This document shows positions 27,681 through 35,879 of a DNA stretch of 64,000 nucleotides, one piece after another (position 1 is the first letter of the stretch; every line of letters starts with the position of its first letter). The notes below the pieces were generated by a model. That model was given only the letters and a program-made list of their open reading frames with translations. It searched no databases and was not told where the DNA came from. Location of the stretch: the NCBI GenBank assembly GCA_965204565.1, contig CBDBEU010000005.1, forward strand, positions 1,364,001 to 1,428,000. The letters run 5' to 3'. The DNA is from CBDBEU01 sp965204565. GTDB lineage: Bacteria > Pseudomonadota > Alphaproteobacteria > Rhizobiales > TMED25. A program made the position numbers and the translations under genes.

Positions 27681-29038
27681 CGGACGATCTCCCAGGTGGT
27701 GCCTTCGGGGCCGTCTTTCAGTTGAATGCCCATATTGGCCAACTCATCGCGGATGCGGTCGGCCTCGGCAAAGTCTTTTGCGGCGCGGGCGGCATTGCGG
27801 CCTTCGATCTTTCCATCGACTTCGGCTCTTACGGATTCCGATAGTGAAACATCAACCGGGATCTCGAGAGACAGGCCCAATAGTTCCAGTGTTCCTCTCA
27901 ATCTGCCGGGTGAACCTTCCTTCCTCAGTCTGTGAAGTTCTGCAATGGCGCGCGGCGAATTTAGATCGTCGGAAAGCGCCTCGACCACCGGAGAGTGAAT
28001 GCTTACTGCAGATTCCTGTTGCGTAAAATCCGACCAGTCATGGATCACAGTCCGTGCTTCATCCAGTGCGGAAACTGTCCAATCAATCGGTTGCCGATAT
28101 TGCGTCATCAGCATTGCAAGCCGGAGAACCGAACCAGGCCATTTCCTGCCACCAAATTTTTCGGTCCCCAGCAAATCCCGGATGGTGACGAAATTGCCCT
28201 CCGACTTCGACATCTTGCGGCCTTCGACCTGCAGATAGCCATTGTGCATCCACATCTGCGCCATGTGCCCGGTGCCAAAGGCGCAGCGGCTTTGCGCCAC
28301 TTCGTTTTCGTGATGGGGGAACACCAGATCGATGCCACCGCCGTGAATATCGAAGGTCTGACCCAGATGCTCGGCCGACATTGCCGAGCACTCGATATGC
28401 CAGCCAGGCCGTCCCCTACCCCACGGGCTGTCCCAGCCGGGCTCGTCCTCACCTGACGGCTTCCACAGCACGAAATCCATCGCGTCTTTCTTGTAGGGCG
28501 CAACTTCGACGCGGGCGCCGGCGATCATCTCATCGGTTGAGCGGCGCGCGAGTTGGCCATATTCGCTGAATGACTTGACCGCGAACAGCACATGGCCATC
28601 GGCTGCATAGGCGTGCGCGTGCGCGATCAAATCCTTGATCATCGCGATCATATAAGGGATGTGCTTGGTCGCATGCGGCTCTTCGCTGGGCGGCAAACAG
28701 CCGAGCGCTGCAAGATCGTCGTGGAACTGGTCTTCAGTGGTCGAGGTAACGTTCGCAATCGCCTCGTTCAACGGCAGATCGGGAAAATCTTCGCGCGCAC
28801 GCACGATGATCTTGTCGTCGACATCGGTGATATTGCGGGCATAGGTGACATGATCGGCACCATATAAGTGGCGCAGCAAGCGGTAGAGCACGTCGAACAC
28901 GATGACCGGGCGCGCATTGCCGATATGGGCGAAGTCATAGACCGTCGGCCCACACACATACATGCGCACATTGGCCGCATCGAGCGGCACAAAGGCCTGC
29001 TTTTCGCGTGTCAGCGTGTTGTAGAGACGCAAGCTCAA
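27677..29038 (-). CDS. cysS: Cysteinyl-tRNA synthetase
   Basis: Class I synthetase of 453 residues. CGPTVYDFAHIGNARP contains the zinc-ligand Cys29 and the HIGH-like HIGN (38-41). KMSKS is present as GRKMSKSEGNF. Further zinc ligands are in GWHIECSAM and the HHENE motif. The start is a TTG at 29038 because AGGAGGA lies just upstream and the family N-terminus (SLRLYNTLTR) begins there; the frame is open further upstream but not family-like. Coupled to cimA by an ATGA overlap. Confidence 0.94.
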   Translation of the reverse strand: MSLRLYNTLTREKQAFVPLDAANVRMYVCGPTVYDFAHIGNARPVIVFDVLYRLLRHLYGADHVTYARNITDVDDKIIVRAREDFPDLPLNEAIANVTSTTEDQFHDDLAALGCLPPSEEPHATKHIPYMIAMIKDLIAHAHAYAADGHVLFAVKSFSEYGQLARRSTDEMIAGARVEVAPYKKDAMDFVLWKPSGEDEPGWDSPWGRGRPGWHIECSAMSAEHLGQTFDIHGGGIDLVFPHHENEVAQSRCAFGTGHMAQMWMHNGYLQVEGRKMSKSEGNFVTIRDLLGTEKFGGRKWPGSVLRLAMLMTQYRQPIDWTVSALDEARTVIHDWSDFTQQESAVSIHSPVVEALSDDLNSPRAIAELHRLRKEGSPGRLRGTLELLGLSLEIPVDVSLSESVRAEVDGKIEGRNAARAAKDFAEADRIRDELANMGIQLKDGPEGTTWEIVR

Positions 29039-29209
29039 AGGTCTTCCTCCTGCCGACCGGCCGGGGCGTTCCTTATCACGATCTGGGGTAAAGTCGGGTT
29101 GCAAGGAGAACGGCCACGGGCCAGCCAACGGCTAGCCGGTGATAATGATCTCGCAAATGGGACCCGTGTTCTTCATCGCCGGCGACAATGATTAAATGTG
29201 GCGGCGGCG

Positions 29210-29754
29210 TCAAGCCGCGCGCATCATGGTGCCTTCGAGCAACTCGGGCACCACGCGGTCAAGAACACGGCGAAAGGGCTCTGAACGTTGGCTGGCGCGG
29301 CACAGAACAAGCGCGCCTTCGACAGCAACGATAGTGTTTCGGCCCGGCTTTTTGCCTCTGCACGGTCAAGTCCGGATTCCACCAGAACCCGGGCGATTGC
29401 ATCTGCCCAATAGACCAGCGCCTCGGTGATCTCATCGCGAAACAGGTCGCGTGCGCCACCAAGGATGAACACGTCAATCAGGCAAGCGCCACAGCCGCCG
29501 CCGTAGAAGGCATCGAACGAGTCCATTGACCATGCGCTTAAGCCGGCAAGCGGCGCCAGAACCGCCTTGGTAAAATCGCGGCTCGCACGTTCATAGGCAG
29601 CACGGGCCATATCAGATTTCCCACCCGGAAAATGATGGTAGAAGCTGGCGCGGCCAAGCCCGGTACCTTTGGCCAGAATTGTCAGGCTCGCGCCATCGAA
29701 ACCTTTGCGGCGGAAGATGTCGACCAGCCGGCCGGTGATAGTACGCGATGTCAA
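29210..29754 (-). pseudogene. TetR-family regulator with a C-terminal frameshift
   Basis: The DNA-binding half is intact: RLVDIFRRKGFDGASLT, then GLGRASFYHHFPGGK, the recognition helix of the LmrA/YxaF-like TetR subgroup. After RAET at about 29335 one extra base shifts the frame. The present frame ends at 29224 with 40 unrelated residues, while the restored frame reads VEGALVLCRASQRSEPFRRV and ends TMMRAA at 29210, as the family does. The dimer-interface helix is therefore replaced, and the regulator is probably dead. Start is TTG at 29754. No obvious divergent target gene; gltX lies upstream on the same strand. Confidence 0.72.
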
Positions 29755-29888
29755 CCCTGAGCCATGTGAGCACGCGAATCGCTTGCCGTTTTAAACAATC
29801 GTTCAGCAAGTTTAGTGGGTTTTCCTACCAAATTGAATCCGTACCTTTCTGTCCGGCCCAGTGCGCCCGAACAAATGATCTGAGGTCG

Positions 29889-31235
29889 CTAGCGCGTGGC
29901 CCCGGCACTCAGCCGCTGATGAGCACGCTCGCGGCCGATGAAGGGAAGAAGTGCCGCAAGCTCAGGTCCACGCGCTTGGCCGGTGAGGGCAAGGCGAAGG
30001 GGTGCGAAAAGCAGGCTCCCGGTTCGCTTGGAAGTTTCGGAAACGGCGCCGGTCCATTCGCGCCACGTCTGCTCGCCCCACGGCTCTTCAGGCAAGAGCT
30101 CGGCGGCGGTGGCGCAATACTCGGCTTCATCGCGCTCGATCACCGGCTCGATTTCTTCGGTGGCGATCTGCCACCACACAAGTGCGTCTGTTAGATGCTG
30201 GCAATTGCCGCGCACTGCGCTCCAGAAATCAGCCCCGCCCCCAACCTCGAGCCGATCCAGCTGCCCGCATACATCTTCATGGTCGCGTACGCCCAGAAGC
30301 TTGGCGTTGAGCGCCTGCAATTCCTCAACATCAAATCGGGCGGGCGCGCGCGACAACTTGGCAAGATCGAAGCTGCCGACCAGATCCTCAAGGCGCTGAT
30401 GGGCCGCCACCGGTTCAGAAGTGCCAATGGTGGCGACAAAGCTCGCAACGGTCATTGCCTCAAGGCCCGCCTCGCGCAAATCACGCACCGACTGGGCACC
30501 TGATCGCTTCGACAGCCGGCCGCCATCGGCAGCGACCAGGAGACCGTGATGGGCAAATTCCGGCGGTGTCGCGCCCAGCGCGTTTGCAAGCTGGATCTGC
30601 ACAGCGGTATTTGAAACATGATCCTCGCCACGGATGACGTGGCTGATGGAAAAATCGATGTCATCAACCACACTTGGCAAAGTGTAGAGAAAACTGCCAT
30701 CGCCGCGGATGAGGACGGGATCGGACAGGCTTGCACAGTCAATCGACTGTTCGCCGCGCACCAGATCGTTCCAGCTCACGGTTTCGTGCTCAAGCGCGAA
30801 GCGCCAGTGCGGCGTGCGGCCTTCGCGCTCGAAAGCGGCGCATTGATCGTCCGTCAGGTTCATGCCCTCGCGGTCATAAACCGGCGGCATTCCCTTCAAA
30901 AGCTGACGTTTGCGCTTGCGTTCAAGTTCGGCGTCGGTCTCAAAACAGGCATAGAGCAGCCCTTTGTGCTTCAGCCGTTCAACCGCCGTCTCATAGGGCT
31001 CGATGCGCATCGACTGGCGCTCAATGCGCTCGTGGGTAAGGCCAAGCCACAGCATGTCCTCAATGATTGCTTCGGCGAACTCAGCGGTTGAGCGCGCCTC
31101 ATCGGTATCATCAAAGCGCAGAACCATGTGGCCGGCCTCGGCGCGGGCAAACAGCCAGTTGAGCACTGCGGTACGGGCATTGCCGACATGGAGATGGCCG
31201 GTCGGGCTCGGGGCGAAACGGACGGTGACGGTCAT
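29889..31235 (-). CDS. gltX: Glutamyl-tRNA synthetase
   Basis: Charges tRNA-Glu, and in GatCAB organisms often mischarges tRNA-Gln as well. FAPSPTGHLHVGNA holds the HIGH-like HVGN (16-19), and GGRLSKRSGAQS is the KMSKS-like loop. 448 residues from the ATG at 31235; a TTG at 31256 overlapping the nadE stop would add seven residues and couple the genes. With gatCAB at 46027-49589 in the same window, an indirect route to Gln-tRNA is expected, though whether this copy is discriminating cannot be read off. Confidence 0.94.
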   Translation of the reverse strand: MTVTVRFAPSPTGHLHVGNARTAVLNWLFARAEAGHMVLRFDDTDEARSTAEFAEAIIEDMLWLGLTHERIERQSMRIEPYETAVERLKHKGLLYACFETDAELERKRKRQLLKGMPPVYDREGMNLTDDQCAAFEREGRTPHWRFALEHETVSWNDLVRGEQSIDCASLSDPVLIRGDGSFLYTLPSVVDDIDFSISHVIRGEDHVSNTAVQIQLANALGATPPEFAHHGLLVAADGGRLSKRSGAQSVRDLREAGLEAMTVASFVATIGTSEPVAAHQRLEDLVGSFDLAKLSRAPARFDVEELQALNAKLLGVRDHEDVCGQLDRLEVGGGADFWSAVRGNCQHLTDALVWWQIATEEIEPVIERDEAEYCATAAELLPEEPWGEQTWREWTGAVSETSKRTGSLLFAPLRLALTGQARGPELAALLPFIGRERAHQRLSAGATR

Positions 31236-31252
31236 GTCGTGAATATGGGGGC

Positions 31253-32974
31253 TCAACCGCGGTCGCGAAACCGGTTGGTGATCGGATAGCGGCGATCGCG
31301 TCCAAAATTGCGTGTGGAAATCTTGACGCCGGGCGCTGCCTGACGGCGCTTATATTCGGCGATATAGAGCATGTGCTGAATGCGCGCGACGGTCTCTGTC
31401 TGATGGCCGCGTGCGACAATCTCGGCGACCGAGGCCTCTTCCTCGACCAGACCACGCAATATGTCATCAAGCTCGTCATAGGGTGGAAGCGTGTCCTGAT
31501 CGGTCTGATCGGCCCGCAGCTCCGCCGTCGGCGCCTTGGTGACGATGCGCTCGGGGATGACGCGGCCCTCAGGGCCAAGACAGCCCGCGGGGCGCGACTG
31601 GTTGCGCAGATTGGAGAGCGCATAGACCTCGGTTTTATAGAGATCCTTCAGCGGATTGAACCCGCCGGCCATATCGCCATAGAGCGTTGCGTAACCGACC
31701 GACATCTCCGACTTGTTGCCGGTGGTGACCACCATTGGCCCGAATTTGTTGGAAATCGCCATCAAGATGACACCGCGGGTGCGGGCCTGAATGTTCTCTT
31801 CGGCGGCGTCAGGGGCAAGGCCATCGAACAGGGGTTCAAGGGCTTGATCAAAACCGGCGACCATGGGATCTATCGCGACCTCATCAAGCCTGACACCAAG
31901 GGCATTGGCACATTCAGCCGCGTCGTCCAGGCTTTCGCGGCTGGTAAACTGCGAGGGCATCATCACGCAGCGAACCTTGTCGGGTCCCAATGCGTCGACC
32001 GCCATTGCCGCCGTCAACGCCGAATCGATGCCGCCGGAAAGACCGATCAGCATCGCAGGAAATCCGTTCTTGACCACATAGTCTCGCAGGCCGGTGACAC
32101 AGGCGCGGTAGGTCGCCTCATGGCCGGCCTCAACGCTTTCCAGTGGCCCGTCGATACAGGCCCAAACACCGTCGCGGCGCTGCCATTCAGTCAGCGCCAC
32201 CAACTCCTCGAAGGCCGGCAAATGCACCGGCATCGATCGATCCGCAGCAACCACGAAGGACGAGCCGTCAAACACGAGCTCGTCCTGTCCACCGACCTGG
32301 TTGAGATAAATCACCGGCAGGCCGGTCTCCACCACGCGCGCTACCGCATGACCAAGCCGGGCGTCATGTTTGGAATTATCGTAGGGCGAGCCATTGGGAA
32401 CGATCAGCAACTCGGCGCCGGTCTCAACCAGGCACTCGGTCACGTCTTCAAACCAGATATCCGCGCAGATCGGTACGCCGATGCGCACGCCTCTGAAACT
32501 GACCGGACCCGGCATCGGTCCGGGGGTGAATACGCGGTGTTCGTCGAACACGCCATAGTTGGGCAGATGCACCTTGTGGCGGATTGCGGTGACCTCGCCG
32601 CCATCCAGAACAACGGCGGTGTTATAAGGTTTTTCGGCCTCGGACCAGGGAACGCCGAGAAGCATGCCGGGCCCGCCATCGGCGGTGTCGGCGGCGAGTT
32701 CTTCGGTGGCGGTTCTGAGCTCTGCCAAGAAGGACGGCTTTAGCACCAGATCTTCCGGTGGATAGCCGGACAGAAAAAGCTCGGGGAACACGATCAGATC
32801 AGCGCCGCCAGCAGCTGCTTCGGCGCGGGCCGTGCGCGCCATCCCGGTATTGCCGGCGATGTCGCCCATTATCGGGTTAAGCTGGGCCAGAGCAATTGTC
32901 AGCTGGTCGGTGATTTCAGTTCGGGATGGCATGTCGCTGGGCATTGGTTGTTGACGCGGAGTGATGTGTGACAT
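31253..32974 (-). CDS. nadE: Glutamine-dependent NAD+ synthetase
   Basis: Last step of NAD synthesis. N-terminal carbon-nitrogen hydrolase domain with the Glu65-Lys134-Cys170 triad (FPELFLSGYP, KVHLPNYGVFDE, VPICADIWFED), which releases ammonia from glutamine. C-terminal synthetase domain with the P-loop SGGIDS at 313-318. 573 residues. ATGs at codons 11 and 15 are alternative starts, the last giving the more usual N-terminus. Immediately upstream of gltX. Confidence 0.94.
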   Translation of the reverse strand: MSHITPRQQPMPSDMPSRTEITDQLTIALAQLNPIMGDIAGNTGMARTARAEAAAGGADLIVFPELFLSGYPPEDLVLKPSFLAELRTATEELAADTADGGPGMLLGVPWSEAEKPYNTAVVLDGGEVTAIRHKVHLPNYGVFDEHRVFTPGPMPGPVSFRGVRIGVPICADIWFEDVTECLVETGAELLIVPNGSPYDNSKHDARLGHAVARVVETGLPVIYLNQVGGQDELVFDGSSFVVAADRSMPVHLPAFEELVALTEWQRRDGVWACIDGPLESVEAGHEATYRACVTGLRDYVVKNGFPAMLIGLSGGIDSALTAAMAVDALGPDKVRCVMMPSQFTSRESLDDAAECANALGVRLDEVAIDPMVAGFDQALEPLFDGLAPDAAEENIQARTRGVILMAISNKFGPMVVTTGNKSEMSVGYATLYGDMAGGFNPLKDLYKTEVYALSNLRNQSRPAGCLGPEGRVIPERIVTKAPTAELRADQTDQDTLPPYDELDDILRGLVEEEASVAEIVARGHQTETVARIQHMLYIAEYKRRQAAPGVKISTRNFGRDRRYPITNRFRDRG

Positions 32975-32986
32975 TGGCGGGAGTGG

Positions 32987-33875
32987 CTAAAGTACAGCGA
33001 TCCCTTCGTGTTTGGCCTTGTTTTCGAGCTCGGCGTGGATGGTGATGACCGGTTGTTAGACTTCCGTGCGAAGCGCTGCTTCAATTGGATCGCAAATCTC
33101 GTGCGCGTTGTCGACACTCATCGTGCCGGGCGCCACCAAATGAAACTCGATAAAGGTGGCAGGCCCCGCCGTTCGGGTCCGCGAATCGTGCGCCTCAATG
33201 GCACCATCGGCGTTGGCGGCGATGATTCCACGAATCTGGTCGACTTCTGCATCTGGCGGTGCGGCGTCCAACAGACCTGCGACCGATCCCTTTATCACCT
33301 GCCATCCAGACCACAGGATATTGAGCGCGACAATCAAGGCGAGCAGTGGATCGAGGATTGGCCAACCGGTGACAATCGCCAGAGAAACACCGACCAGAAC
33401 ACCCAAGGAAGACACAACGTCTGTCAGGAGATGGCGTCCGTCGGCGACCAGGGCCCGGCGAGCGATGGCGGCGGCCGACGTGCAGCAGTACGACGCACCA
33501 CGCACCGTTGATCAGCGCCGCGAATGCATTGACGGCAACGCCCTCGAATGGCGCATCCAGCGGCTTGCCGGCAACGATACCGATCCACGCCTCGCGGAAA
33601 ATAACAATCGCGGCCACAAGAATGAGGGCGCCTTCGACAACGGCTGAAAGATATTCAGCCTTGTGGTGCCCGAATGGATGATTGCGGTCAGCCGGCTTGG
33701 CGGCGAGCGCGATTGCAATCAGCGTCGCGATCGAGGCGGCGACATTGACGATGCTCTCCAGTGCATCGGACAGCAGCGCGATCGAATCGGTCATCACGTA
33801 AGCGACCGTCTTGATCGCAAGCACGACCAGGGCGACGAGCACATTTGCCAATGCGATGCGTCGGATGATCTTCAT
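32987..33875 (-). pseudogene. Cation diffusion facilitator (CDF) transporter, broken
   Basis: FieF/ZitB-like metal exporter. The N-terminal part is in frame from the ATG at 33875 with the first metal motif SDALE and HHKAEYLS. A single extra base near 33455 (a GGG run) shifts the frame before LVADGRHLLTD, the second metal-site motif. The C-terminal cytoplasmic domain then reads correctly until an in-frame TAA at 33056, after which ITIHAELENKAKHEGIAVL continues to the ancestral stop at 32987. One frameshift plus one nonsense codon, so it is non-functional. Confidence 0.85.
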
Positions 33876-34159
33876 TCACAGACCGAAGATGCTTGGCGGA
33901 TATTGATCGCGACTCACCATGGCGGGCAATCACAGTTGTGCTTTCGAGATCTCACTGGCCGGGCTCCATGGAACCTTGCGATCATCGAGACATCGGCCAG
34001 ACGGCGCGGCCTGTCCGGCGCACGCTGCAAAATATGCCAACTGTTGTGCACCGGCCGTAGCTGACGCGGGACGGCTAATCAAGGCAAACATAAAGTGCGG
34101 AGCGCCGCCGGCGCCCAGCTAAAGCGCGTGTTTGGTCCGGTTTGTCCCCAGAAACGTGC
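33876..34159. other. Gap without a recognisable gene
   Basis: Between the CDF pseudogene and the DAHP synthase gene. No family-like reading frame, RNA or clear terminator was seen. It may hold the promoter of the former CDF gene. Confidence 0.4.
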
Positions 34160-35545
34160 TCAAAGACCGGCAAACGCTGTGGCCGGCGTGGCCTCGAGTG
34201 ACCTGCGGGGGTTGAGTTGCTGGGCAATGAGGAAAGCCAGTTCCAGCGCCTGGTCGGCATTGAGCCGCGGATCGCAATGTGTGTGATAACGGTCCGACAG
34301 ATCAGTCTCACTGATCGAAGTTGCACCACCAGTACATTCCGTGACATTCTGCCCGGTCATTTCCACATGGACACCGCCAGGATGGGTGCCCTCGGCACGG
34401 TGGATTTCCATGAACTGTTCGACCTCGGAAATGATGCGATCGAAAGGGCGTGTCTTGTAGCCGGTGGCTGCCTTGATGGTATTGCCGTGCATCGGATCGC
34501 ACACCCAAACAACGTTTCGTCCTTCGTGCACAATCGGACGGATCAGTTTTTCAAGACTGCCACTAATCTTGTCCGAGCCGAAGCGCACCACCAAAGTCAG
34601 ACGGCCAGGTTTATTGTCGGGATTAAGAATATCCGTAAGTCGCAAGAGCACATCGGGATCAAGCGTTGGTCCGCATTTGACACCGATTGGGTTCTTGATG
34701 CCGCGGCAGTATTCGACATGGGCTTCATCGGGGTCGCGGGTGCGATCGCCGATCCACACCATATGGCCGGAGGTGGCGTAGCTCTCGCCGGTGGTCGAAT
34801 CGATGCGCGTCAAGGCTTCTTCGTAACCCAGAAGCAGAGCCTCATGGCTGGTGAAGAAATCGGTGGTGCGCAACTGCGGCACCGATTCCGGGGTGATGCC
34901 GCACGCCCGCATGAAGGCCAGCGTCTCGGTGATGCGGTCGGCAAGAGCCTCGTATTTCTCCCCCACCGGGCTGTTGGCCAAAAATCCGAGTGTCCATTGA
35001 TGGACATGCTCAAGATCGGCATAGCCGCCTTGCGCGAATGCACGCAACAGATTGAGTGTCGCCGCTGACTGACGGTAAGCCTTGATCAACCGCTCCGGAT
35101 CCGGCCGGCGCGCTTCGGGCGTGAACTCGATGCCGTTGATGATATCGCCGTGATAGCTCACAAGCTCGACATCGCCCTGTTTCTCGGTCGGTGTTGAGCG
35201 GGGCTTGGCAAACTGGCCGGCCATGCGCCCGACTTTGACCACCGGAACAGCTCCTGCATATGTCAGCACCACCGCCATCTGCAGAAAAACGCGGAACATG
35301 TCGCGGATGGTGTCCGGGCCATGTTCGGCGAACGATTCAGCACAGTCGCCGCCCCACAAGAGGAAGGCGCGGCCAGCAGACGTATCGGCAAGCAGTTCTT
35401 TCAGGTGACGCGCCTCACCGGCGAATACCAGCGGCGGATAGCTCCTGATCTCCTGTTCGGCCGCAGCAAGGGCTGCGGGATCGGGATAGTCAGGCACCTG
35501 CCGGATCGGTTTTGAGCGCCAACTTGATGGTGAAGACGCTTCCAT
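34160..35545 (-). CDS. aroG: Class II 3-deoxy-7-phosphoheptulonate (DAHP) synthase
   Basis: First step of the shikimate pathway: phosphoenolpyruvate plus erythrose 4-phosphate. The 461-residue protein is the plant/actinobacterial class II type. Markers are LLWGGDCAESF (metal-ligand Cys), KVGRMAGQFAKPRS, WVCDPMHGNT and HVEMTGQNVTEC. ATG at 35545 has GGAG eight bases upstream; an earlier in-frame ATG at 35572 has none. It stands alone, with a gene-free 280-bp gap downstream. Confidence 0.94.
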   Translation of the reverse strand: MEASSPSSWRSKPIRQVPDYPDPAALAAAEQEIRSYPPLVFAGEARHLKELLADTSAGRAFLLWGGDCAESFAEHGPDTIRDMFRVFLQMAVVLTYAGAVPVVKVGRMAGQFAKPRSTPTEKQGDVELVSYHGDIINGIEFTPEARRPDPERLIKAYRQSAATLNLLRAFAQGGYADLEHVHQWTLGFLANSPVGEKYEALADRITETLAFMRACGITPESVPQLRTTDFFTSHEALLLGYEEALTRIDSTTGESYATSGHMVWIGDRTRDPDEAHVEYCRGIKNPIGVKCGPTLDPDVLLRLTDILNPDNKPGRLTLVVRFGSDKISGSLEKLIRPIVHEGRNVVWVCDPMHGNTIKAATGYKTRPFDRIISEVEQFMEIHRAEGTHPGGVHVEMTGQNVTECTGGATSISETDLSDRYHTHCDPRLNADQALELAFLIAQQLNPRRSLEATPATAFAGL

Positions 35546-35691
35546 GGAGCTCTCCAAAGCAAAATATTTCAATGACTTATGGCGAAATTTGCGTGCAAAT
35601 TCAAACCCGCCTCACGGTCTTATACACGATGGCAGAGCCGCAGGGCCAGAACGTACATTGCCTCGTCTGCAAAGCGCCGGATCACCCAAAC

Positions 35692-35879
35692 CTATTTGCC
35701 GGTCTGGAATTCCACATAGCGCGGATAAAGGGCGCGGTGGTCCTTGATCTCTTTCACCCCATCGAACGGGGCTTCGTAGGACCAGAACGCATTTTCCGCA
35801 GATTGGCCGGCATGTTCGATGCTGAAATAGTTTGCCGTGCCCTTATAGGGCCATTTGGTGGTGTGGTCGCTCGGCTTTA
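35692..35879 (-). pseudogene. DUF427-domain protein, split by an IS element
   Basis: The minus-strand frame reads KPSDHTTKWPYKGTANYFSI, then AENAFWSYEAPFDG and ALYPRYVEF, ending at a TAG at 35692. This is the DUF427 pattern PxDHxTxxPYKGxAxY...AENxxWSYExP. Its 5' codons lie 2 kb away across the IS: ATG at 37857, preceded by GGGAGGG, followed by GGC GGA AAA and CTA, the last codon spanning the TA target. Rejoining gives a 66-residue protein, shorter than usual for DUF427, so the N-terminus may have been lost before the IS arrived. Confidence 0.75.

Noticed and set aside
31373..32743. 456-codon plus-strand frame opposite nadE
   Set aside because: The minus strand encodes NadE with full glutaminase and synthetase motifs; the plus frame has no domain and no ribosome binding site.
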